Of a stretch of DNA of 64,000 bases, positions 23,988-53,200 are shown in pieces; the stretch's first letter is position 1, and each line of letters begins with the position of its first letter. This DNA comes from Sthenelais limicola. Lineage: Eukaryota > Annelida > Polychaeta > Phyllodocida > Sigalionidae. The stretch is from contig OW804099.1 of the NCBI GenBank assembly GCA_942159475.1, positions 12,274,119 through 12,338,118 of the forward strand, in the 5' to 3' direction. The position numbers and the translations under genes were made by a program. The notes beneath the pieces were generated by a model. That model did not search any database and was not told the origin of the DNA. It saw only the letters and a list, made by a program, of their open reading frames with translations.

Positions 23988-26265
23988 ACATGCTGGCTTA
24001 GGCCCTCCACCACCTCCTCGTCTCAGCGCGACTTCTCAACAACATTTACGACTGGAGTTTAGAACCCCATGTTCCGAGTATCCAGATAGAAACTAAATAA
24101 TAAAATATAGAGGACATCGCATACGCGTGACAATTTGTTGAGTGCACAAGTACATCTAAGTACTTATGCACCCTTCACCACCTAGCCACACGTCTGCCTA
24201 AACCCATCCTGGTAAACAATGTTTCCTCATACAGCAACAAAATAGTCATAATTTGGATTTAGATATTATACAATACATACAAGGAGAAAATTATATTCAC
24301 AAAATACCGCGGGAATCTGTTTAATCTGGAAAGACTGTCGACAGAATAAAACATAATATTTGTGATGGGCTAAAGATGCATTCTCAGCAACATGGCCTCC
24401 ACCTTTCTCAGCTCTTATACACTAGGACAATAACAGTAGCAACTGAAGGGTTACAGTAGACCTCGCCCAATGTCATATAGTTAGAATATTGAGTTACAGC
24501 AGTTAACAGTCAACTAAAGGTTAATGTGGGCACAAGCGATAATATGTTGAATTGGGGGTTTCACAGAAATCAACAATCTGGAACAAGTCCATAAAGAATA
24601 GAGAAACAAGTGTTGAGATTATATCAGGCTGAGGTTGGGAGAGAATCCTAACATAAAGTTACTGTTGGTGGCAAAGTTAGCTGAGAATGCAGCTTGTAGT
24701 TGTGATAGACCCTGGTGGACCAACTATTGCTTGACTGTGTACTGTGGGCCCGCCCGCATGTATTCTATATAAGCCTATGTACAGTCTGTCGGGCGGGCGT
24801 ACGTGTACAGTCAGCCCAGGCAGGCCTCATGTTTGTGGCGCACCATCGCTCTCCTGGCTTTAGATGATCTTGACATGTATGATATACAGTGGCGGTCCTG
24901 ATAACTTTCTCACTAATGCGACCAATTTGTATCTAACACCAGTTTGGCTCGGTCCCAATAAGGACATAAGAAAAGAGAAGGTACTCAGTAAAGCGACCAC
25001 CCCGCGCTGCGACCCAAAATAGCTCAGTTCGCATGTCACCTAAGTAGGGTGCTACTGTATAGCACATATTAAAATCACATCCCTTAATTTATGAACTTCT
25101 GGTTATTCTTCCTAACTACATAAAGACCAGTTGTCATAGCAAAGTTTTGGGCCATATCAATGGGGAATTATTGGAAATCATAAGAATGTCACAAATACTT
25201 TCTTTAATAAGAGCGCAGTGTTTGAGGGATGTTTAATAAGAGCAGTGTTTGAGGAGAGCGATTGTAAACATGACGGCCTGCCCAGGACTTGCCACCGTCA
25301 GTTCACCATCACAGGCACTAATAATAAAATCCGTGGCTACACATTACAGGAATCACAGGGGAGGCGCAGGCTCACACCTTATACACAGCTCTACCCGTGT
25401 ATGACACGCCCCACATTACATGAGTGGCACTAACCCTATGTACAGTATACCACAGCACCCTTCATCTACCCAGGTTACAATACGGCACCCATCACAGCGT
25501 GTCCTGTATCTAGCACACCAGCGACAACTATTGGACACTACGTGAAAACGTGGCAGCAATGTTACAAGTAAGTGGTGGTGGTGGTGGTGGGGCCTTCCTT
25601 GCCTTATACACAACAGTTCTAATGGGAAAGTTGTCCATATCAAAAAATAAAATTGTTACATGGCAGCATTCTAAGACTACATCAATATAAGCGAGACACA
25701 ATATTACGCTTCCATCCCATGTGACTCAGTGAAATATATCCCTATTATTAAATTATATTCATTAGATAAAAACCTACGATTCTCATGTGGTCCGTCACTT
25801 TAGTTCATAAACAAATACAGACATGCCATTACTCTGATAATAATAAGTCCATTTCCAAAATGGAATTTCCAGAGGACAAAACAACTATACAACTGTATTC
25901 ATTTGGAGTCAGGTGAAGCTTATTAATTGATTTAAACTATTAACCATAAAAGTGCATTCATTCACTAACAACATATGCAGAGGGAAACTTGCCTATTCCT
26001 CTCTCACTGATCCACTCAAGGACAACTGATAAAAGGAGGAGGCCAGTATGATACCAACAATAAGCTACGGCCTCCGTCAATTGATAATCTATAAAAGAGA
26101 AGATGACATAGAGAAGACCTGGGTGTATAATCTGCTTTACACTGAATGCCAGTCCAAATGCTGCCAATCTGTTTCCATGACGACACAGTGTAAACATGGT
26201 ATAGTGGTGCTAAGCCCAGCTCTCGCTCTCTCTCATTCAGCACGAGATGAAGATGAAGTGATGAC

Positions 26266-26317
26266 GAGACCGACAGGTGGCGCCACCAGTTGTGTACTAG
26301 TGGCGCCACCTGGTCTC
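26266..26317. repeat. Hairpin with GGTGGCGCCACC arms, BRPF1 3' UTR
   Basis: Arms CAGGTGGCGCCACCAGT (26274-26290) and ACTAGTGGCGCCACCTG (26296-26312) pair at 16 of 17 positions around a 5-base TGTGT loop, extended by GAGAC/GTCTC. It lies 56-107 bases after the BRPF1 stop. Each arm also resembles a CTCF core. Confidence 0.75.
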
Positions 26318-26372
26318 ACTGTAACAGATGAAAGATGGCAACAACAACAGCAACAAGTTGTGACTATGTGTG

Positions 26373-43745
<17,373 letters not shown>

Positions 43746-43973
43746 TTTGTAGGTGAAAGCCCCCAACCGGGGTCAGCTGTTGCAGTCCTTTCCTTGGCCA
43801 ATAATGGTAGAATATGAAGGGAATGAGAGGTAGAGAGTGGTGGTGGTATACAGTGGTAGAGCTTCCACCTCCTCCTCCTCCCTCCTCCCGTCTCTCGCTA
43901 AATGAGGCTGCAGAGCCCGGCCTGGCCTAGGCCCTCCCCACCCTCGCCCCACCGCCACAACGCTTATCTCCAC
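43746..43973 (-). other. BRPF1: BRPF1 5' UTR part of first coding exon
   Basis: No stop or start conflict was seen. A plausible acceptor, TTCTGTTGTAG, precedes 43973, so the coding exon may begin here with an upstream non-coding exon. This is inference from splice-like sequence only. Confidence 0.35.
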
Positions 43974-44548
43974 CTACAACAGAATAAACCGCCATTAACA
44001 AAACAATCAAGCATAACATGTCTTTTCCTAGTGGTAAAGTTTGTGAGGAAGAGAAGGAACTGGTTGCCACGACTGGTCGGCTAGCAGCGGGCGTGCAGAG
44101 CCCAGTTTATTATGCACACTCGTACCTCGGGCCGCTGCCTTCCATGACAAGATGGCGCCCACCAACCTACCCAGCCAGCACAAACCATAACACGACCGTC
44201 GCTTTTACACAGCCCATCCTTCGTCTGATCGTCCATATTCAACCGGTTAGACGTAGTAAATGGACTGATGTATACCTCAGTTGTTTAATTAAAGCTATGT
44301 AGTGTTGGATTAAAGCAAAAACAGGTCATATACCCGGAACGCCTGGGTCTACCGTTCTCTAGTTCATTCAAATACAGCTAACAAAGACAGGCACGTTTAC
44401 AACCGCCAGACCTCCATTTTTGTGCGATCTGCGCGTTACTCGCTGCTCTACAGAGTACACCAGAATATTCTCTTCATTTTAAATATACTGTCATGATGTT
44501 AAGAAGGTGTGTAACATGAATGTTGGTAAATAATTAAAGTATACTCAC

Positions 44549-44700
44549 ACTCGGGGCTGTGTAAGGAATGAACCATTATTGAACCTTCTACTGAACGCCT
44601 CATTTCGTGCTCACTGCGCATCCGTTTGCGCACCTCTATCCAAGTTCTTCCGGTGTCATGGCGGAGTGGGAGCGGGAGGGAGTGGTAGTCCCCAGCGTGA
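44549..44700 (-). other. BRPF1: Possible BRPF1 non-coding first exon and promoter edge
   Basis: A good minus-strand donor CCGAGT|GTGAGT lies at 44543-44549, in a GC-richer stretch with GGCGGAGTGGGAGCGGGAGG on the plus strand near 44660. It could be joined to the acceptor at 43974. Between them, AAGATGGCGCC near 44149 resembles a YY1 site. The start point is not known. Confidence 0.3.
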
Positions 44701-46311
44701 CTCAGTCCTCTCACTGAGCCACAACCTCACGCTGCTTCCTTATTTATCATTCTGGCTATTTCAAAACCATTCTAGTAACATTGGTAGGTAAAATGTACAT
44801 AGGTAAAGCCTTTGTTGTTTAAAATTTCAATTGAAATCATCAATATTCATGGGTAAACAAGTTACAAGACTCAAGAGGTTATTTATGACACAGCTCAGTG
44901 TGTGTGTGCGTGGCGGTGCAGCGAGCGGGCGAGGACACAACGCCACAAGTTCTGTTTGCTCTCATTATTATAAGTTCCATGCGGGAAGGCAAGTCTCCAA
45001 CACCAAGGAACATTTCGCCGTGGAAAAACTGCCATTTATTGTTGCCACTGATCAATATAGAACCGTTGTAAAGATATAGTAGGCCTACACTACAGATTAG
45101 ATACGGTATTAAATCATTCATAATCAAAAGTGTTGATCTCTCCTGTCCACCTCAGATTATCACTACTCTCATACTGGCATACAAATTGTACATATACATA
45201 GGCTATGCTGTACTGTAAATATAATGTATACAGCTAGTATAGGCTGGTGCACTAAGTAGGTGGACCTATATACAGCTATATATACATGGCGTCATGTAGT
45301 GGCGTCAACAAGTCTATTACAAGCTGCAGCAGGTGGCGCCAGTAAGCGTCAATGTGGAATTCCATTTATAAATAAAGTCATGCAATCGATCTAAACATAA
45401 ATATTCACTGGCGTGGGGGGAGGAGGGGGGGGGGGGGGGGGTCCTATCCCTAGTATTAAAGAAATAGGGGATATGTATGTTTTCCCTGTGCCAACCCAAT
45501 ATTAAACCCATCTGGAAAATTAAAAGAATAGTAGCCCTTCCTTCATAACTGCTTCCAGGTCATGCTTTATACCCTACTTCTGAATATTTGTAATAAAATT
45601 TTTTATATGTTTTGATAGAACTTGAAGGGATATTTTGCAAAATGCATAGTTTTTCCTATGTTGGAGCAAGATTTGGTAAGGATTTGAGGTCAGAAACAGC
45701 AAACTTGTCCATAGAAAAGAACATGTGTACTTGTCTAAATAGTTTTTCTTCAAATATTCCAACCTTATTATGTTTTCACTTGATTGAACATGAAAAATAA
45801 ATTCAGATGGAGAGAAGAGACCATTTTTATTATATTTTTAGTTTTATTCTAAATATCCTGTAATGTGATATTGTGTTTGATTCTGAAGAAAAGATTATTC
45901 CTTATTTGTATCAATAATATAATAATAATGCGTTACTCGGTAAAAACTTAAGTTTGTTACCGGTATACATTATTTTATTTTCTATGATGATCATGCTGAC
46001 ACCTTGATGTAATCACTTCCCTGGTGGATAACATACTCAATATATGTTAAAGGCTAATTTTTATCATTAAACAAAATTTGTCAAGTGGGTGTTCCTGTTA
46101 TTCCTGGCATTCGAAATTTTCTCCTATTTTCATGGATTATTGTAAATGAAAATATGTTTTCATATAAATCCGTGAAAAACTAGTTTCAATTAACAAAAAT
46201 ATTCGTTCTTTGTTCCTTACACCTCAGTTGCTAGAGGTAGAATGAGTGAATGGTCACTACTGTAGTAGTGGTCAGCCCTAGCTAGCCCTGGTAGGGTAGT
46301 GGTCACTACTA

Positions 46312-46631
46312 TACATAGATTTCACATGACGTCACCCAGTAGGCTGGGGTATCACAGTGGCTACCATGTCTGGGGTCACTGCTACGCTTGCCGTCTATGG
46401 CGGGGGTATCAAAACAAAGTTGATAAACCTCACAAGAGTATATACTTGGGTACGGTAATTCTACACTAAAGGCAGATGATCTAACCTATCATGAAGGCAT
46501 TATTGTGGCAGATTAAAACTGGTAAAGGTTAAAACAGCCAGAAAAGGATATTTTCAAGTATCGCAGCATACATAGCCATCTAACTTGACCCCAAACATGG
46601 CCAGGGCTGTGACGTCAGTGAAATCTATGTA
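46312..46631 (+). mobile_element. TACATAG MITE copy 3
   Basis: A 320 bp element with ends TACATAGATTTCACATGACG and TGACGTCAGTGAAATCTATG, flanked by TA. This is the best-preserved copy, with TGACGTCA at both ends. It inserted next to a copy of the GGTAGGGTAGTGGTCACTAC repeat. Confidence 0.9.
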
Positions 46632-47825
46632 TAGTACTGGACTTCCCGCGACCCACCGCTTCTGTAAGCAGAAGCTGCCAACGGCAGAATCAAAAGGCCG
46701 AAAGCAGTCGTACCGGTTATCACGGTCAAACGCCTATATACCGAGAACGACATTTATAGCTGTCTCTGCCCACCAAATACATGCTTATTGAGCTTAATCT
46801 CCATGCTCACTCCGACCGTATATTAGTAAGCAACGATATTAGCTAGTGATTACTGGAACAATATTGTCTATATTCAATGATAGGGTCAGGTATAGCTCGA
46901 AAGATCCCGTCGGGAAGATTCGAATTGACGGCCATTGCCGCGAAATATATCAACAAGGCCAAAAATGGTGTCTCCCAATACCGCCGCAAGCGCAACTGTA
47001 TCAAGCGCTGTTTAGCCATTGAGGCTAAACGGCGCTAAGGGTGGGGGTGCGGGAGCCGGGGGGTGGGGTGGTGGGCAGCATTGAAAATGAGAAAAAGATT
47101 CCATACTTATATGATACATGTATATAGCCTAAGACACCACAACCAAATTAATCTCGCGGTAATACTCTGGACTAGCTGGCGACAATGGCATAATTTTAAT
47201 TATGTAAAACATACCCAAAGCAAGAACATTCGCCATCACTCCTTCGGAGATGCCAAATACACTATACAGCTTCCTCCATGATCGGGAAACCCCCTCTATT
47301 TCTCATTGTCCAACACCCAAAAGTTACATGACTGCCTAAGTTAGAGCCTTAGGGAGAGATTGGACCAAGATTTTTTAGCTCTTACTGGTATAATTAGTGC
47401 ATAACAGACCTCTCACATTCACCCTTTATCTGCATGAGGACGTCGAAATCAGACATTGTTGTGGTCCTTACACCTTGTGGTAATGTGGTAAACTAACAGC
47501 AAGTGCCAGGAATGGTTTCTCACCCTCCCACGAGGTAGCGCCACCAGCAGCACCAGCCAAAACACTGGCCTCCAAACACTGGCCTCCATTAGCCGTATCA
47601 TCGGCAATGGAGGCCAGATGGATTGAAGCTCAAAAACGATAGGCCTATTATTTTGATGCGTCGGGAGACGCCAATGGGAGAGGGAAGCAGGTAGGGTGTT
47701 GACAGTGTTGTGGGCTGGATGGTGGGCCTACAATAACAGTCCATTCCATGTTTAGTAAAGTAAATAAATAGCCCAAGACTTCCATAGGCCTACGGCTACA
47801 CTGGTGCCATTATATTGTCTAGTCA

Positions 47826-47934
47826 ACCCTGGTAGGGTAGTGGTCACTACTGTAGTAGCGGTCAGCCCTGGTAGGGTAGTGGTCACTACTGTAGTAGCGG
47901 TCAGCCCTGGTAGGGTAGTGGTCACTACTATAGC
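47826..47934. repeat. 39 bp tandem repeat, about 3 copies
   Basis: Units read GGTAGGGTAGTGGTCACTAC then TGTAGTAGCGGTCAGCCCT. A related piece flanks the MITE at 46240-46311. Confidence 0.88.
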
Positions 47935-48872
47935 ATCAGTGGCGCCACCTGACAATATAATTATCTCATTAGTAGTTAGAGTTAGTTGAAAAACTATTCT
48001 ATAGGCAGATGTTTGGCAAAACACTGGTAACATGGTACACTATGAGAAATATAATTTCTATATTCCTCTCATGGATCTTTACTTTTATTTTATTTCCGAA
48101 GATAAGGGGCATACTGGATATTTCCTTCTATGCCTCGATGCTACAACGTGTTTCTGTTATTGTTGATTCGTCAGGTCGGGTGGGCGATGTCCGGTCACGT
48201 TTCACGTTGTAACTGGTAGAGATTTGTGTCTAGCAACCAGCACATTTTGTTATATTTTGAAATTAATATGCAAAAGAAAAATATATTCTATCATGAAATC
48301 TACTTATCATAAGTATTGTCACCATTTCCGAAGAAAGAAAGAAGGTCTGTAATGATTAGATTCAGCCCATTGTTTTCTACTCAACCCCCTGGACTATGGT
48401 CTGGTGCAAACATGCCATAGCAACCCATAGGGAGCAGGGTTAAAATTGCCAAGTTCCATCCTGGATTTCTTAAATTCTACAAAGTTTTGAACATTATCAA
48501 CCCCCTGTGTGTATTTTCTTGGCAATACTGTACATTTCTACAAAGAATCTAGAATTTTTTTCTCAGTTTTTTACTCTGTTCTAAGCAGGTGATATTGAGC
48601 AATTTAGCACTGGTAACCCAGAGGTACGGCGTTCATTGTCACCAGACAATATGGCGGCCAGTGCGGCTGATCACAGCGCCACTTGTAAAAAATCCCTTCC
48701 GTCCGACCTGACAAATATGGTAGAAACGGTATCATTGAGGCTGTAGGGGTGGTAGGTGGTGCCCCCTGCATGTTATCATGAAACTATGTCTTTACTCTCC
48801 CAGTCATTCGCGCCTTGGAACTGGAACATTACAACGTCTGGAAGGGCCATCTTTTTTTCACACTCTAAAAGT

Positions 48873-48905
<33 letters not shown>

Positions 48906-49699
48906 GGGGGAGGGGGCATCTTTTTTTGCAGACTCAGAACTACAATGATGTAACGTTAGTTGGGAATTTTTCGCAAATTCTCCACTCTCTCCCACCCCCA
49001 CCCCCAGTGGTTAAATATGAACAGTCCCTATAATACCTGATATTAAAGTAGACTTTTACTCCCCTTAATTGCTTTAATGTAAGTTTGGCTGTCCAACAAT
49101 CATATACCGGTACCATCTTATTTTCTTTCGGAAAGATTTATAGGCCTACCAACATAATATATTTGCAACAAAGACTCAAAATTTAATGCAACTCCTGACC
49201 TATTTGTGGTAGTATATTATGTATTATGATATATGACAGAATTTACTTATATTGTCTACAAATGATTTTATATGGACAACGCTGTAGTGTAGGATTAATA
49301 TTTGGGCCGTTATTAAAGAAAATGGGAAATAAGGCACCACCTAGCGGCGTTTTTGACAAATTACCCCCCCCCCCCCACACACACACACCAACACCCCTGG
49401 TACGGTACATACATGTACATTATAGAGGTCATTCTGCATACATAGTATACATTCCCACCAATTTGTTTTGGGTCAAACACACTGGCACTGCCCAACGCAC
49501 GTAGATAAGTAGGCCTCGAACACTGACTGACCCAGAAACAAATGCCTTTAGTTCAGAGTTAGCTAGAGTTCATGCTTCATGGCTTATACATTATGGTTCA
49601 TCATCATGGCTCTAAATTATAATAAATCCAAAGAAATTTAAATGTACTTTGTAGATAAGCAGAGCGCAGTGATCCAGAACATGATCGATGATATCATTG

Positions 49700-49973
49700 C
49701 AGTGTGCAACATAGTGAATTGGGAGACCAGAGACCGCCGGTCTCTGTCAAATTGTAACAGTGGAGACCGACAGGATTTTACAGAGACCGAAAAAAAGGGG
49801 GGTATTAATATGGTAATTAAAAAATAACCCAGAATAAGAAAAGTTAGAAAAGATAATTTTATCATTTGTTCATTTCATTGGAGACAGTCGGACTCAGCCT
49901 AATATCAATATCAGAGACCGACAGAAATTCAATGGGGACCTGGGCGTCGGTCTCTGAGTTATGTTGCACACTG
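49700..49973. mobile_element. 274 bp element with perfect 14 bp inverted ends
   Basis: Starts CAGTGTGCAACATA and ends with its exact reverse complement, flanked on both sides by TCATTG (6 bp duplication). The interior repeats GAGACCG several times in both orientations. The CAG start is hAT-like but the 6 bp duplication is not, so the superfamily is open. It ends about 170 bases before the PLEKHM1-like uORF. Confidence 0.8.
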
Positions 49974-50104
49974 TCATTGAGAGTTTTGTTCCCGTTAAAA
50001 CAATACATGTATCATTGTATGCCACTAGCAGTAGCAGACGACAAAATGAGCGATAAAGGGCCACTTAGCGCACAGGTCACGCGCGGTTCCCGGAAAATCA
50101 CGGC

Positions 50105-50114
50105 ACTCGCGAGA
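50105..50114 (+). promoter_or_regulatory. Palindromic CTCGCGAG promoter element
   Basis: ACTCGCGAGA matches the TCTCGCGAGA promoter motif at 9 of 10 positions. It lies about 75 bases upstream of the PLEKHM1-like start codon, a usual place for it. No TATA box was seen. Confidence 0.5.
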
Positions 50115-50144
50115 TTTACTTGAAAGCTGCGACAAAACATAAAC

Positions 50145-50171
50145 ATGGCGCTGGAAGCAGACAACTCGTGA
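50145..50171 (+). other. Upstream ORF in PLEKHM1-like 5' leader
   Basis: ATG at 50145 opens an 8-codon frame (MALEADNS) ending TGA at 50169-50171, 16 bases before the main ATG. Whether it lies in the transcript depends on the unknown start site. Confidence 0.5.
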
Positions 50172-50187
50172 TAAGTACAGGAGCAAG

Positions 50188-50209
50188 ATGAGTTTCCTGG
50201 GGCGATCAG
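50188..50209 (+). CDS. PLEKHM1: PLEKHM1-like coding exon 1
   Basis: Seven codons and one base (MSFLGRS plus G), donor TCAG|GTGAGT. The start was chosen because the frame runs into exon 2 with the right phase. Met 14 in exon 2 is an alternative start. Confidence 0.65.
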
Positions 50210-53200
50210 GTGAGTATGAGTGGCGAGCATACTGTAGAAACAACAAGTATATACCAGGGATTCACTAGGATCTCAGCACAGGGTGGATTATTGTATGGTT
50301 TGTGAATGGTTGCAACTGTTGTGCTGTAAATCTCTCCCACTCCTGACACAGTGACACATGATCCACCCCCTGATGCACAACGTCCACAAGTAGAGGTGAC
50401 GATGGGGGACGTTAGCCGTGTGGTGGTGCAGAGGCTGTAGTCTTTAGAAGTTCTGTCTATCATGTCTCAACGTCACAGGGCAAATACAAAGAGGTTAAGT
50501 CTAGAGCCTTGACATAAATAGGCCTACTACTACTAGTATTACTTTCCAGGAAGTTTTCCAGATAATATTTACTTCTTATGTTCTAATGTAATGTTGTGGA
50601 GGTGTTTTCCCGAATAAAGAGGGGAATGTAAACGTGCTGTGTTTACAAGGAAAGAACATTGTTCAGTGAAGTTGTGTACACCTTACCTAGCCCTCCCCCT
50701 GCCCCGTGCCTGGCCAGGGTATCTCTGAGATGTTTACATCAGCTATATGCAGGGACAAAAATAAATTTATGATGATATCAGATTCTGACTCAGCATCACA
50801 TATAATGGGTTACCTGTTATATAGGTGCATCGTCTGTTCCTACTGATGATCTTCCCTGTCCATTAATTAGCTTTAAATTGTTGTTTTCAATTTTAGTGAT
50901 ACACAAATTCTCAACATTTGGTTGTTCAACATTTTCTAAAATTTATGTTATCAAAATCTGATTTTTATGGGCATCAAATATTTACATTAGTTTGTTATTT
51001 AATCACGGAGGCGTCCAAAGTCCACAATTAATCACAGAGGTTATATGGTATGCAGTCAAGCGTAGTATCTGGTCATTGCTGGTTGGCCGCCAGATAAGAG
51101 AGTGTTTACTCACATTAATGATAATGTCATTAATGGTCCCCCTTTGCTCCCCTTAATTACCCATACATGTTAAGGAATGCAACCGCACATTTGGGTCCCG
51201 CTGTCCTCCTAGTGCGGACCCATATTTTCGTAGCACAGACACGCCGTTGGGACCCGCAACTTGGGACCCAAATCATGCAACCCCATTTTGCTAGCCTTAA
51301 ACGGACATCGCTCAATTAGTGCTTTTATAAGTAAAATGTTACATGGGACAGTCAACTATGCCTTTTACAGACTTATGACAACCAATTTAAGGTTAGGTTT
51401 AGGGTTAGTTTCGGTATTTATTCTATAGGAGGCTGAAAAATGCTAAAAAAAAATAAAGTGCGGACCCAAAGAGACAGGCACCAGACCCTGTGCGCAACTT
51501 TTCACAAATAAGAGGAGTGTGGGTGTTGCAAGACGCGCAAACCCAGAGGACCCGGTTTTCTGCCATTTTTTTCGCGTGCAGATGCATTCCTTGACATGTC
51601 ACTAATTACCACCAATGTGGACAAAATGTCCCCCAGCTGCTTGATTAATTAATTATTGGACCACATGTGAGTGGGGACTAAAACATAACCTTGAAAATAA
51701 AATGATAATTTCACAATAAGACAAAACCTGGTGGTCTGGAAAGGGTTTAGATTATTCTGTACAGGCTGGTACAACTTTTCTAAAACTTGTTCAGTAAGTT
51801 TGGCATGGCATTGCATGACTTGATCTGGAACATGCTGCCCCCGTGAACCTTGTACATCCGTATAACTCCACATGGTTGTATAAATATATTAAATAAGTCC
51901 CTGTGAGCCTTGTACATCCCTCTAACTGGCTGTATAAATCTGTTAAATAAGAAACCAATATTTGCAGGCCCGTCCCCGCAGGCCATGGCCAGGGAGAGCT
52001 ACATCAAGAAGAACATGACGGTTACGCTGGGGCTGGCACTCAAGACTTTACAGCAGAAACATGTCAACTCTGAAGAACCCATATACAGGTGAGTCTTGAC
52101 CTATATACTGGTGAGTCTGTGACCTATATACAGGTGAGTCTTGACCTATATAAGGTGAGCCTTGACCTATATACAGGTGAGTCTGTGATCTATATATAGG
52201 TGAGTCTCTGACCTGTATACAGGTGAGTCTGACCTGTATACAGGTGAGTCTGTGACCTGTATACAGGTGAGTCTGTGACCTGTATACAGGTGAGTCTGTG
52301 ACCTGTATACAGGTGAGTATGTGACCTGTATACAGGTGAGTATGTGACCTGTATACAGGTGAGTCTGACCTATATACAGGTGAGTCTGTGACCTGTATAC
52401 AGGTGAGTCTGACCTATATACAGGTGAGTCTGTGACCTGTATACAGGTGAGTCTGACCTATATACAGGTGAGTATGTGACCTGTATACAGGTGAGTCTGA
52501 CCTATATACAGGTGAGTCTGACCTATATATACAGGTGAGTCTGTCAACTTACTGTTTTTTTAATGTTTTGTTAGAGGAGATTCTGTTTCTAATTATGATA
52601 GGTTCTGATGGTTTTCATAAGGAATTAAAGATTTTATATACACATATATTTAATACAATTAATGTCAAAATTTGCTGACAGGCTACTAATAGTAAAAGTT
52701 TAAACCAATTTAGTTTTAAAAACCCTTACTTCATGAGAGTTACATATTAGCTTTCACGTCTAATGTTTCAATCTCACAGCAACTGAAGGATGTGTAAATT
52801 GTTTATTTGTCCGCTGTGTAGCAACTACATTTATTTTTTGACAATATAATATAGATACAAAATATCCAGTAATGATCACAGTTGCAAAGCATTTGTTCAT
52901 ATTGTTTGTTATTATTTTATTTTTTTTATTATTATTCTTTTATTTTGTGTCTGATACTTGATGAATGAATAGTGTATGTACTACCTCACCATGTATGCTT
53001 CCTTACCTTGAACCTATTAATCATTAATCACCACAATACAACCATTACATGTGCTTTCCTGCAGTGAGGATACGGCCAACACAGTGTGTAACATACTGGA
53101 GGCGGTCTTCCTCCACGGTCTCAAGGCATCCTTCACACACAAGGTAAGCACAGCTGTAGTATAGACCCTGTACAGATGTAGAATAAGCAGTGAACCACCT

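Larger units (their letters stand above)
16205..26250. other. Intergenic region between DCLRE1C and BRPF1
   Basis: About 10 kb with no recognised coding exon. It holds three copies of a 350 bp repeat, one 463 bp inverted-repeat element, one GGGTCAG MITE and scattered repeat-like text. Examples of the last are GGGGGTGCATGCCCCCAGAC at 18524 and a CCCCCTCA-rich stretch at 18785-18900. The part nearest BRPF1 may be its 3' UTR. Minus-strand AATAAA occurs near 23530, but no poly(A) site can be chosen from sequence. Confidence 0.5.
44715..50100. other. Intergenic region between divergent BRPF1 and PLEKHM1-like genes
   Basis: No coding exon was recognised. It holds G tracts at 45425-45441 and 48889-48910 and a TACATAG MITE at 46312-46631. 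A 39 bp tandem repeat is at 47826-47934 and an inverted-repeat element at 49700-49973. Several CTCF-like cores are also present. Confidence 0.55.

Noticed and set aside
43746..43766. Extended BRPF1 start seven residues upstream
   Set aside because: The upstream codon is TTG, not ATG. The ATG at 43745 gives the conserved N terminus.
48889..48910. Run of 22 G as a quadruplex regulator
   Set aside because: A homopolymer of this length is also a common sequencing or replication-slippage product. Nothing nearby supports function.
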